Shown: piece by piece, positions 1 through 6,123 of the stretch
How the letters are laid out: every line of letters begins with the position of its first letter
Numbering within the stretch: the stretch's first letter is position 1
NCBI GenBank assembly: GCA_015295885.1
Contig: DVEE01000322.1
Location: 1-7,824 of the forward strand
Direction: 5' to 3'
DNA from: Leptolyngbyaceae cyanobacterium M65_K2018_010
Lineage (GTDB): Bacteria > Cyanobacteriota > Cyanobacteriia > Phormidesmidales > Phormidesmidaceae
DNA length: 7,824 nucleotides
Program-made: the position numbers and the translations under genes
The notes under the pieces: model-generated
The model's input: only the letters and a program-made list of their open reading frames with translations
Databases searched by the model: none
Told to the model about the DNA's origin: nothing

Positions 1-1
1 T

Positions 2-88
2 GGCATTCTTCCCGGTACCCCCGAAGAAAATGCCGCCTACTTCTTTGAAACCGCTAAAAATGTGGATCAACTGCTGGCGGCTGTCTAA
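2..88 (+). CDS. hemE: Uroporphyrinogen decarboxylase, C-terminal tail (5' truncated by window)
   Basis: Only the last 28 codons are present, ending in TAA at 86-88. They read GILPGTPEENAAYFFETAK followed by NVDQLLAAV. The G-I/V-L-P-G-T-P-E-E-N stretch followed by a helix with FFETAK is the typical end of HemE, where it follows the conserved NLGHG segment (lying outside this window). HemE is a cytosolic enzyme that removes four carboxyl groups from uroporphyrinogen III to give coproporphyrinogen III, on the shared route to heme, chlorophyll and phycobilins. The catalytic N-terminal part is not visible, so the assignment rests on this short signature from memory of the family. The next gene on this strand starts 323 bp downstream and appears to have its own promoter, so it is probably not in the same operon. 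Confidence 0.82.
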   Translation, partial: GILPGTPEENAAYFFETAKNVDQLLAAV

Positions 89-125
89 CGGTTGAACGAG
101 TAGGGTCTACACCGGTTGACGCTGC

Positions 126-148
126 CCCCATCGACCACCTTAATGGGG
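126..148 (+). terminator. Weak stem-loop after hemE, possible terminator
   Basis: CCCCAT (126-131) and ATGGGG (143-148) are perfect 6-bp inverted repeats around an 11-nt loop, 38 bp past the hemE stop. The 3' flank is AGCTTCC with no T-run, so this is not a canonical intrinsic terminator. It may be a processing or mRNA-end structure, or chance. Confidence 0.25.
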
Positions 149-340
149 AGCTTCCAGCTATCCGCATCGGCTAAGACTACAGTGCCTGGGCCTTCAGTTC
201 CTGAGGGCTCAGGGGATCGTCAGGGGATCAGCCCGGGGCATGTTGACAGCCAGCCGGACAGCCGGGAAGCGAGCCTCATCCTGGGGTAGATCCGCCCTAG
301 GGGTTTCGGTTCTTACACCCCGGGAAATCTGAGAAGGGCA

Positions 341-369
341 TTTACATTTCGTTACACTGGGCCTATGGG
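341..369 (+). promoter_or_regulatory. Candidate sigma-70-type promoter for the M50 protease
   Basis: TTTACA (341-346, one mismatch more than ideal for a -35) and TATGGG (364-369, a weak -10) are separated by exactly 17 bp. Transcription would start near 376. That lies downstream of the upstream in-frame ATG at 370, and so favours translation from the ATG at 412. The -10 matches the consensus at only three positions, so this is tentative. Confidence 0.35.
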
Positions 370-401
370 ATGGAAGCTGGCTTCTGTCCTCCGTTTCAAA
401 C

Positions 402-407
402 GAGGTG
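402..407 (+). promoter_or_regulatory. Shine-Dalgarno site deciding the M50 start
   Basis: GAGGTG sits 4 bp before the ATG at 412. No comparable purine-rich site precedes the in-frame ATG at 370. This supports the shorter protein beginning MNGNLRVGNLFGIP. Confidence 0.6.
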
Positions 408-411
408 CCCC

Positions 412-1536
412 ATGAATGGCAACTTACGAGTAGGGAATTTATTCGGTATTCCCTTTTATGTGAATATCTCTTGGTTTCTGGTTCTAGGTCTAGTCACCTG
501 GGACTACGGCGGTGGTTTGGCGGCGGCTTTTCCGCAATTGGCCGGGGCCCTTCCCTGGCTGTTAGGGTTTGGGGCCGCCCTGATGCTGTTTGCCTCGGTG
601 CTGGCCCACGAACTGGGGCATAGTTTTGCGGCTCAGCGCCAGGGCATTGGGGTCAACTCCATCACCCTATTTTTGTTTGGCGGTTTAGCCGCCCTAGAAA
701 AGGAGTCTGAAACCCCGCAGGGGGCGTTTTGGGTCGCCATCGCTGGCCCTCTGGTGAGCTTTGCCCTGTTTGCCCTGTTTTTTGCCCTGGGTCAGGGGCT
801 AGCTCTGACCGGGCCGCTGGCGGCTCTGGTGGGATTGCTGGCCTATATCAACTTAGCGCTGGGGGCCTTTAATCTGATTCCGGGGATGCCTCTGGATGGT
901 GGTAATGTGCTGAAGGCCATTGTTTGGCAGATGACCGGACAGCCCCATAAGGGGTTAGTGTTTGCCAGCCGGGTGGGACAGTGGCTGGGTTGGACGGCGA
1001 TCGCCCTAGGAGCCGCGTCCGTAGTTGGCCTCAGTCCCTTGGGTAGTATTTGGACCCTACTGATTGGCCTATTTATGCTGCAAAACGCCAACCGTACGGC
1101 TCAGTTTGGGGAACTGCAAGGGCGCCTGGAAGGGCTGACCGCTGGCGATGCGGTGGTCCAGAACAGTCCCATGGTGGAGGCAACTACCGACCTGCGAGAG
1201 TTTGCCGATACCGTCCTGTGGACTGGGCCTTCGCCCTGGCGCAAATTCCTGGTCACCGATGCGGAGGGCTCTCTGGTTGGGACGGTTCGAGTGGATGCCC
1301 TGCGACAGGTGCCGCCGGAGCTATGGCCCAGCAAGATTGTGGCTGACGTGATGGAAGCCCCAACGGCGTTAACTACCGTGCCCGCCGACCAACCTTTGCT
1401 GGAGGTGCTTAAAACCTTGGAAACCCAGCAGATCCCTGCTTTGGCCGTGATCCAGAGAGATGGATCCCTAGCTGGGTTGTTGGAAACAGTCTCGATTCAG
1501 GCCCTATTACAACGCTCCCCCGCTCCGGTGGCCTAA
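412..1536 (+). CDS. M50 site-2-type intramembrane metalloprotease with C-terminal CBS domains
   Basis: This 374-residue membrane protein belongs to the site-2 protease (S2P) family, zinc proteases that cut substrate helices within the membrane, often to release transcription or sigma factors. Zinc ligands are visible. HELGH is at residues 66-70 (H66, E67 as general base, H70), and the second motif NLIPGMPLDGG (154-164) supplies D162. Hydrophobic helices surround both motifs (about 17-30, 45-65, 105-130, 133-153 and 190-225). From about residue 241 two CBS-type segments follow (roughly 241-300 and 308-366), as in group III S2Ps, where they are thought to sense adenine nucleotides. The upstream in-frame ATG at 370 would add 14 residues that look non-native and has no ribosome site, so I chose 412. 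The gene is probably monocistronic, with its own promoter and a strong terminator. The substrate is unknown and no anti-sigma gene is adjacent. Confidence 0.93.
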   Translation: MNGNLRVGNLFGIPFYVNISWFLVLGLVTWDYGGGLAAAFPQLAGALPWLLGFGAALMLFASVLAHELGHSFAAQRQGIGVNSITLFLFGGLAALEKESETPQGAFWVAIAGPLVSFALFALFFALGQGLALTGPLAALVGLLAYINLALGAFNLIPGMPLDGGNVLKAIVWQMTGQPHKGLVFASRVGQWLGWTAIALGAASVVGLSPLGSIWTLLIGLFMLQNANRTAQFGELQGRLEGLTAGDAVVQNSPMVEATTDLREFADTVLWTGPSPWRKFLVTDAEGSLVGTVRVDALRQVPPELWPSKIVADVMEAPTALTTVPADQPLLEVLKTLETQQIPALAVIQRDGSLAGLLETVSIQALLQRSPAPVA

Positions 1537-1559
1537 ATCTCAGAGGGGGTATTTCATCG

Positions 1560-1592
1560 CCGAAGGTAGTCATTCCCTACCTTCGGTTTTTA
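1560..1592 (+). terminator. Rho-independent terminator of the M50 gene
   Basis: CCGAAGGTAG (1560-1569) and CTACCTTCGG (1577-1586) form a perfect 10-bp stem with a 7-nt loop, followed by a T-tract (TTTTTA, about 1587-1592). It lies 24 bp after the protease stop. The stop of the convergent gene is at 1590-1592, just inside the T-tract. Read from the minus strand there is no U-run after the stem, so it serves mainly the plus-strand gene. Confidence 0.9.
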
Positions 1593-2177
1593 GTTTGAGG
1601 CGGCTTTTCTGGGGGTAGGAGTTGTGTCTGGGGCTGCAACAACCCGGTATCGAACCTGCACCAAGCCGTGGTTAGAGGTGGTGGCGGCGATTAATTGCAG
1701 CGATCGCTCTAGCTCACCTAGGGCAAACAAGGGAATGCCCTGGCCCAGCAAAACTGGGATGTAGGTGAGGGTGATTTCATCAATTAACCCGGCCCGCAGA
1801 AACCTCTGAATTGTGACACCGCCATCGATATACAGATGCTGTTTGCCCGCCGCTGCCAGTTGGGCGACAATGGCCGCCGGTGGGCCCGTGGCCACCTTTA
1901 CCCTGGCAGCCAGGTAGGTAGGCACCCCTAGGGGGCGCTGGGTCAGCACCACAACGGGCAGGTTTTGGTAGGGCCAATCCCCAAAGGTCAGAACCTTTTC
2001 AAAGGTGTTACGCCCCATGACCAGGGCATCTACGCTGGCAATGAAGTCTTCGTAGGTTAAACCCTGAAGGGGGGTGGCCCTATATTCGGGCTGTTCCAGC
2101 CAGGTAATATCGCCGTCGGGCCTGGCAATAAAGCCATCCACGCTGGTGGCGATGTAGACCGAACATTTAAGGACCAT
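1590..2177 (-). CDS. Dihydrofolate reductase-like / RibD C-terminal domain oxidoreductase
   Basis: The 195-residue protein is a single RibD_C (DHFR-like) domain, a probable NAD(P)H-dependent cytosolic reductase. It opens with the family N-terminus VYIATSVDGFIARPDGDI (8-24). It then has DALVMGRNTFE (50-60, the nucleotide-binding MGRxT motif), a VVVLTQRPL strand (75-83), and the C-terminal block YIDGGVTIQRFL plus GLIDEITLTYIPVLLGQGIPLF (116-151). These match stand-alone DHFR-family proteins of unknown substrate rather than true folate reductase or the full RibD enzyme, because no deaminase domain is present. The last 15 residues are a loose, Pro/Thr-rich tail. Its ATG lies inside the 3' end of the MATE gene (11-bp overlap) and no clear ribosome site precedes it, so it is probably translated by coupling with the exporter. 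The real substrate is unknown. Confidence 0.88.
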   Translation of the reverse strand: MVLKCSVYIATSVDGFIARPDGDITWLEQPEYRATPLQGLTYEDFIASVDALVMGRNTFEKVLTFGDWPYQNLPVVVLTQRPLGVPTYLAARVKVATGPPAAIVAQLAAAGKQHLYIDGGVTIQRFLRAGLIDEITLTYIPVLLGQGIPLFALGELERSLQLIAATTSNHGLVQVRYRVVAAPDTTPTPRKAASN

Positions 2178-3525
2178 GGCAAGATTGATCAGAAAGAGGT
2201 GAATGCAGGGTTGAGGGCACTGCCCAAGCCAAGGTAAGGGCCCGGGCCGCCATCAACCCCGTCAGGGCCAACCAAAGTAGATGGGGGCTGGCCATGGCTT
2301 GAGCCACCAGGGCCAGGGGCAAGAACCCCCCTAGGGCAGCCAGTAGAGTGGCATTGCGAAGGATTTGTCGCGCCGTCAGGCCTAAAAAGTAGCCGTCTAG
2401 CAGATAGGCGATCGCCCCCAGGCCCAGGATTGGAATTAACCACCCCACATAGGCCGTCACCAGGGCTATGACTCCACGGTGGCTGGTCAGTAAGCCAAAT
2501 AGCGCTTGGGGAAACCCCACAAACGCGATCGCAACGGTAAGGGCGATGGTGACACTGGTAATACCGCCTACCCAGAGCAAACGCTTGAGCTGGGTCGGAT
2601 CGCCCTGGCCGTAGTAGCGACCGGCAAAGCTTTCCGTAGCAAAGGCAAGGCCATCAATGAAATAAGCGGCCAGGGTCACCACCTGCAATAGCAGAGTATT
2701 GGCGGCCAGGGTTTGGCGGCCCAGGGCGGCGCTAAAGTTGGTAAACAATGCAAAGCTGAGAATCAGGGCAAAGGTGCGAATCAACAAATCGCGGTTGAGT
2801 AAAAATAGCCCTCTCAGCGCGGGGGGATTCCACACCTGGGGCAATACCCGCCGTAGCCATCGCCCCCCGCCCTGGCGCCCAATCAGCACCGCCCCCAGGC
2901 TCAACATCACGTATTGGCTCAGAGCCGTACCCAGGCCAGCGCCGGCACTGGCCCAGCCCAGTTGCCGAATGAAAATATAGTTGAATGCTACGTTGCTGCT
3001 GTGGCCTACCATCGAAATCAACAAAACCGGTCGCCCCTGGGCTCGCCCCAAAAACCAGCCCAACACCACTAGATTGATTAGCACCGCCGGGGCATCCCAA
3101 ATGCGCGCGCTAAAAAAGGCATAGCCGGCGGCCTTGACCTCGGCATCCGCCTGGAGCAGAGCAAAGCCCACCGCTCCCAGGGGGCCCTGCAGGGCTAGCA
3201 GGGCTAGGCCCAACCCCAGGGCCAGCAAGCCATTGCGTAGCAGAATTAACCAGGTTTCTGGCTCATCTTCACGCCCTCTGGCCTGGGCGGTGGTACCTGT
3301 GGTCCCCATGCGCAAGAACCCGAAGCTCCAGTACACCACGTTAAAAATAACCGAGGCCAAGGCCACCCCGCCGAGGTGGTGGATCTCCGCTAAATGCCCC
3401 AAAAATGCCGTATCCACCAAACTAGCCAGGGGCACCATCAGGTTCGAAAGAATATTCACCCCGGCCAGGCGAAAGAAGCTGGGCAAAAAGGTATGGGGGG
3501 GTGAGCAAGCATCGGCAGTGGCCAT
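2167..3525 (-). CDS. MATE family efflux transporter, DinF-like
   Basis: This 452-residue protein is a polytopic inner-membrane exporter with about twelve helices, of the MATE family, which uses Na+ or H+ gradients to expel drugs or metabolites. Family signs are the first-helix motif LVDTAFLGHL (36-45, with the conserved Asp38), the GTTGTTAQARG loop (74-84), the second-half segment LAANTLLLQ (273-281) and ATESFAGRYYGQGD (296-309). The second-half segments mark it as a DinF-type member. The chosen ATG gives the usual short cytoplasmic leader; the next Met (residue 30) lies in helix 1. Upstream there is only a poor ribosome site, and the start codon is part of a small hairpin. It overlaps the reductase gene downstream by 11 bp and is divergent from a LysR regulator, which may control it. 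The substrate cannot be read from sequence. Confidence 0.93.
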   Translation of the reverse strand: MATADACSPPHTFLPSFFRLAGVNILSNLMVPLASLVDTAFLGHLAEIHHLGGVALASVIFNVVYWSFGFLRMGTTGTTAQARGREDEPETWLILLRNGLLALGLGLALLALQGPLGAVGFALLQADAEVKAAGYAFFSARIWDAPAVLINLVVLGWFLGRAQGRPVLLISMVGHSSNVAFNYIFIRQLGWASAGAGLGTALSQYVMLSLGAVLIGRQGGGRWLRRVLPQVWNPPALRGLFLLNRDLLIRTFALILSFALFTNFSAALGRQTLAANTLLLQVVTLAAYFIDGLAFATESFAGRYYGQGDPTQLKRLLWVGGITSVTIALTVAIAFVGFPQALFGLLTSHRGVIALVTAYVGWLIPILGLGAIAYLLDGYFLGLTARQILRNATLLAALGGFLPLALVAQAMASPHLLWLALTGLMAARALTLAWAVPSTLHSPLSDQSCHGP

Positions 3526-3537
3526 CTGTGGCAGATG
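3523..3537. promoter_or_regulatory. Perfect dyad over the MATE start codon
   Basis: CATCTG (3523-3528) and CAGATG (3532-3537) are perfect inverted repeats around TGG. In MATE mRNA the 3' arm contains the ATG itself, so the RNA hairpin would hide the start codon. As DNA it could be a LysR-regulator half-site pair (a T-N9-A arrangement, not the usual T-N11-A). It also overlaps the candidate -10 for the MATE gene at 3535-3540. Confidence 0.4.
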
Positions 3538-3540
3538 ATA
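3535..3540 (-). promoter_or_regulatory. Candidate -10 element of the MATE-reductase unit
   Basis: Read on the minus strand this is TATCAT, five of six matches to TATAAT. No good -35 lies 16-18 bp upstream, which would fit an activator-dependent promoter. The predicted transcript would start near 3528 and have almost no leader before the ATG at 3525. Confidence 0.3.
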
Positions 3541-3598
3541 GAAAACATTCCAGGCGAACCCGCTATGGTCTTGGCAGCCTTACCCTTGTCCCACCGTC

Positions 3599-4531
3599 AT
3601 GAGAGACCATGCCCAGAACCAAATGAAACTATCCCAGTTGCGGGTGTTGGTGGCTGTAGCTGACCACCTGAGCTTCAGTGAGGCTGCCCTAGGGTTAGAT
3701 CTGTCCCAATCGGCGGTCAGTCACAGCATTGCGGCCCTAGAGGAGCATTTGGGGGTGGTGTTATTTAGCCGCGGCCGCCACGGAGCCCAGTTAACCCCCG
3801 TGGGCGATCGCATTGTCCGCCATGCCCGCATCATTTTGCAAGAGGCCGAGGCCATTGCCGAAGAGGCCGAGCTGACCAAGGGACTGAAGGGAGGCCAGGT
3901 GAGGGTGGCCTCCTTTCGGAGCGTGGCTATCCATCTGTTGCCCCAGGCCATTGCCCAGTTCAACCAACGCTATCCAGATATCGTGGTCAACCTGAGCGAG
4001 CACGACAACTATCGGGAGGTGGAAAAGGCTCTCCGCCAGGGAAAAGCAGATATCGGGCTGACCGTCTTACCGGCCGCCGCCGACTTTGAGACTTGGCAGA
4101 TCCTAGAAAATGAGTACGTGGTTCTTCTACCCGCCCTTTTTCAAGCGACCGGAGACACGCTCACCTGGGCAGAACTGGCCCACCAACCCATGATTATGCC
4201 GCCCATGGAACGAGTGATGATGCGGGATGTTTACGACCATCTGCAAGCCCATGGCTGTGCGCTTAACGTGATTTCCGAAGTGGAAACGGACACCACCATT
4301 GTGAACCTGGTGGCCCAGGGGATTGGCGGCAGTATTCTCCCCCGTCTTGCCGCTGAGCCGATTCCGGCCGGGGTTCAGGTCTTTTCTTTACCAGTCCCCC
4401 TGACCCGGGTGATTGGGGCGGCCCTGCTAGCCGATGCCTTACACACTCCCGCGATCTACAGCTTTCTAGAGGTGCTCAAAGCTCTAGCTGAACCTCCCCC
4501 CGGGCTGGCCCATACCCATTCTGGGGTCTAG
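3599..4531 (+). CDS. LysR-type transcriptional regulator
   Basis: This is a cytosolic DNA-binding regulator of 310 residues, a normal LTTR length. The N-terminal winged helix-turn-helix spans about residues 9-68: LSFSEAALGLDLSQSAVSHSIAAL carries the recognition helix, followed by LEEHLGVVLFSRGR and LTPVGDRI. A linker helix (70-95) leads to the periplasmic-binding-like effector domain from about residue 100 (QVRVASFRSVAIHLLPQ onward). The effector is unknown. Neither the ATG at 3599 nor the in-frame ATG at 3623 (giving MKLSQLRVLV, the more typical family start) has a clear ribosome site, so the true protein may be eight residues shorter. The gene is divergent from the MATE exporter across 73 bp. 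LTTRs often control the gene transcribed away from them, so regulation of the exporter/reductase pair is a reasonable inference. Confidence 0.93.
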   Translation: MRDHAQNQMKLSQLRVLVAVADHLSFSEAALGLDLSQSAVSHSIAALEEHLGVVLFSRGRHGAQLTPVGDRIVRHARIILQEAEAIAEEAELTKGLKGGQVRVASFRSVAIHLLPQAIAQFNQRYPDIVVNLSEHDNYREVEKALRQGKADIGLTVLPAAADFETWQILENEYVVLLPALFQATGDTLTWAELAHQPMIMPPMERVMMRDVYDHLQAHGCALNVISEVETDTTIVNLVAQGIGGSILPRLAAEPIPAGVQVFSLPVPLTRVIGAALLADALHTPAIYSFLEVLKALAEPPPGLAHTHSGV

Positions 4532-4571
4532 GGCTAGTGAGGAAGATGGCCAGAGAGGGCGGTGGGGCGGA

Positions 4572-4615
4572 TGAGTCGCGACCCCCTGGAAAACAGGGAT
4601 AAAGGGTCCGACTCA
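4572..4615. other. Long imperfect stem-loop in convergent spacer
   Basis: The arms TGAGTCG-C-GACCC (4572-4584) and GGGTC-CGACTCA (4604-4615) give 12 base pairs with one bulged C. Inside, CCTG (4585-4588) and CAGG (4594-4597) form a second stem with a 5-nt GAAAA loop. Neither flank has a T-tract, so it is not a standard terminator for either converging gene. It may be a U-less 3'-end structure, part of a small RNA, or a remnant of a dispersed palindromic repeat. Confidence 0.55.
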
Positions 4616-4660
4616 CCACTTGGCCCCCAGTTCTTGGCTAGGGCTGGCCACTTGGCACTA

Positions 4661-4704
4661 GGCTCACCGAAGCCCCCATCGGGCCTGGCCGAGCCGTCTG
4701 AGCC
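4661..4704. other. Second inverted repeat in convergent spacer
   Basis: GGCTCA (4661-4666) and TGAGCC (4699-4704) are perfect arms enclosing a GC-rich interior that can fold further (CCGA 4667-4670 with TCGG 4679-4682). It lies just before the cyclase stop codon. On the plus strand it is followed by AAATTT, so it could act as a weak terminator for the LysR gene. The total span of 44 nt equals that of the neighbouring stem-loop at 4572-4615. Confidence 0.4.
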
Positions 4705-4708
4705 AAAT

Positions 4709-5977
4709 TTAGACCGCCCGCCCAGGTCTGGACAGGGTAAACAATTCCACAGTTTCTAGACGACCCCGAATAGGGTGTTCCCCAAGAGACTTGAGCGGTT
4801 TGCCCGGTAGGCGTTGGGCAGTGGCCTGGCTGAGCAACAGAGCATGGGGATGCTGTTTAGTCATGGCTTCAATGCGGGCTGCGACATTCACCGTATCGCC
4901 GATGACCGTAAATTCAAGATGCCCGCCAGTCCCCAAACAGCCAGCCACCACCGGGCCAGAGTGTAGGCCAATGCCCATGGCCAGGGGCGAAATCTGGTGA
5001 ATGGCTTGATCCATAGCGATCGCGGCGGCCAGAGCCCTTTCCGCATGGTCATCCAAAGGCTCTGGGGCGCCAAAAACCGCCAGCATGCCATCCCCCATAA
5101 ACTTATCCACCCATCCCCCATGCTGTTCCACCAAACCGGCTAGCCACCCCTGGTAGCGGTTCAAAAAGTCCATGACGGCTTGGGGATCTTGATCCTCCGC
5201 GAACTGAGTAAAGTCCCGCAAATCAGTGACCACCACCGTGACTTCACAGCGTTGTGGCTGTTGCAGCAGGTCTAGGGGGGCCTCAAAGGCCGCCTCGACC
5301 ACGGGCCGGGGTAAAAACCGCTCCATCACCACTCGACCCGCTTCATTCTTAACGTGCCGACGCACAATCGTCGCCATCCCCATGCCCACAAACCCCGTCC
5401 CCAAAATAGTGAAGGCCGCAAACAGGGCGATCGCTAAATTGAGCCCAAATAACCGGGCGGCATAGAGAAAATTGGCCAGGGCTAGGGCGGTGGTCAGCAG
5501 CGAGGCCCGGCGAGTCAGGCGCATACCGCCCGATACCGCTAACAGACAACAGAAGGCGGCAATATTGCTGATAATTAAGGGCTGACTGGCGCCCAACACC
5601 CGCCAGATGTTAGTGATAAAGGCCCATAGCAGCAGGCTGTCAAACACCGGGATGGCGCATTGCCCTAGGCCCAGGCTGACCGGGGTGGGGGCCCGCTGTA
5701 ACATCCTGATTAACCCCAGGGCAAACAGGCTAGCGCACAGACTGATGATCATCACCGTTGGGGGCACCTGTGCCTGACCGATTAAAGGTTGGGGAAACAG
5801 GAACACGGCCACATCTAACCCGAGGGAGATCAGCAACACAATGGCTCGCACGTAGGCCAGCTTAAGCTCATGGCGGTGTGCCTCTTGGGAAACCACCTGG
5901 TTCAGCAGCACCGGCAGGGGCAGACGCCGAGACTCCTGTAGGGGATCGGAGGGCAGGAAAGGGGAAACAGACCTCAT
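4709..5977 (-). CDS. Membrane-anchored class III (IIIb-type) adenylate cyclase
   Basis: This 422-residue protein should make cAMP from ATP as a homodimer at the membrane. The N-terminal half has about six hydrophobic helices (roughly 43-61, 73-91, 107-124, 133-150, 158-175, 179-201). A linker (RRHVKNEAGRVVMERFLPRP, 206-225) leads to the catalytic domain (about 243-415). All canonical catalytic residues are visible: metal-binding D252 (TDLRDF) and D296 (FMGDG), adenine-selecting K292 and T357 (EFTVIG), and transition-state N364 and R368 (DTVNVAAR). The Lys/Thr pair indicates adenylate rather than guanylate cyclase, and class IIIb, a group reported to respond to bicarbonate in cyanobacteria. 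I do not recognise the six-helix domain as a named sensor. No ribosome site precedes the ATG. A four-codon reading frame (5988-5974) ends in TGA overlapping the start as ATGA. It lies 146 bp downstream of the cupredoxin gene, so co-transcription is possible. Confidence 0.92.
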   Translation of the reverse strand: MRSVSPFLPSDPLQESRRLPLPVLLNQVVSQEAHRHELKLAYVRAIVLLISLGLDVAVFLFPQPLIGQAQVPPTVMIISLCASLFALGLIRMLQRAPTPVSLGLGQCAIPVFDSLLLWAFITNIWRVLGASQPLIISNIAAFCCLLAVSGGMRLTRRASLLTTALALANFLYAARLFGLNLAIALFAAFTILGTGFVGMGMATIVRRHVKNEAGRVVMERFLPRPVVEAAFEAPLDLLQQPQRCEVTVVVTDLRDFTQFAEDQDPQAVMDFLNRYQGWLAGLVEQHGGWVDKFMGDGMLAVFGAPEPLDDHAERALAAAIAMDQAIHQISPLAMGIGLHSGPVVAGCLGTGGHLEFTVIGDTVNVAARIEAMTKQHPHALLLSQATAQRLPGKPLKSLGEHPIRGRLETVELFTLSRPGRAV

Positions 5978-6123
5978 AGGGAAACCATAATGAGGTGGAC
6001 TAGAGCAATGGTACAGTCCGGCTAGACCCCCGCTCCCTGAGTCGCCGTTCTAACCACAGAACCTACATGCTGATCGAGAAACCGGGTGGCTGTACCGGCG
6101 TTCTAGCTGAACTAGCCAAGATG

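Larger units (their letters stand above)
89..411. other. Intergenic spacer hemE to M50 protease
   Basis: This 323-bp spacer has no convincing gene. It holds several short elements. CGGTTGA is repeated directly at 89-95 and 113-119. A stem CCCCAT/ATGGGG (126-131 with 143-148, 11-nt loop) lies shortly after hemE. CCTGAG/CTCAGG (200-213) forms a tiny dyad. The 10-mer TCAGGGGATC occurs twice with an 11-bp period (209-218, 220-229). A 7-bp stem with one G-U pair (280-286 with 295-301) is followed by a modestly T-rich stretch. A candidate promoter lies at 341-369. None of the hairpins has a real U-tract, so transcription termination after hemE is unproven. Confidence 0.6.

Noticed and set aside
370..411. 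Upstream in-frame ATG for the M50 protease
   Set aside because: It has no ribosome site, would lie upstream of the likely transcription start, and adds 14 residues before the typical family N-terminus.
3134..3538. A 134-codon plus-strand frame opposite the MATE gene start
   Set aside because: It is rich in Arg, Pro and Ser as expected of the antisense of a GC-rich membrane-protein gene; no family resemblance.
4562..4759. A 65-codon plus-strand frame starting with GTG between LysR and cyclase
   Set aside because: It is Pro/Ser/Gly-rich with no fold or family, has no clear start signal, contains the stem-loops, and overlaps the antisense end of the cyclase gene.
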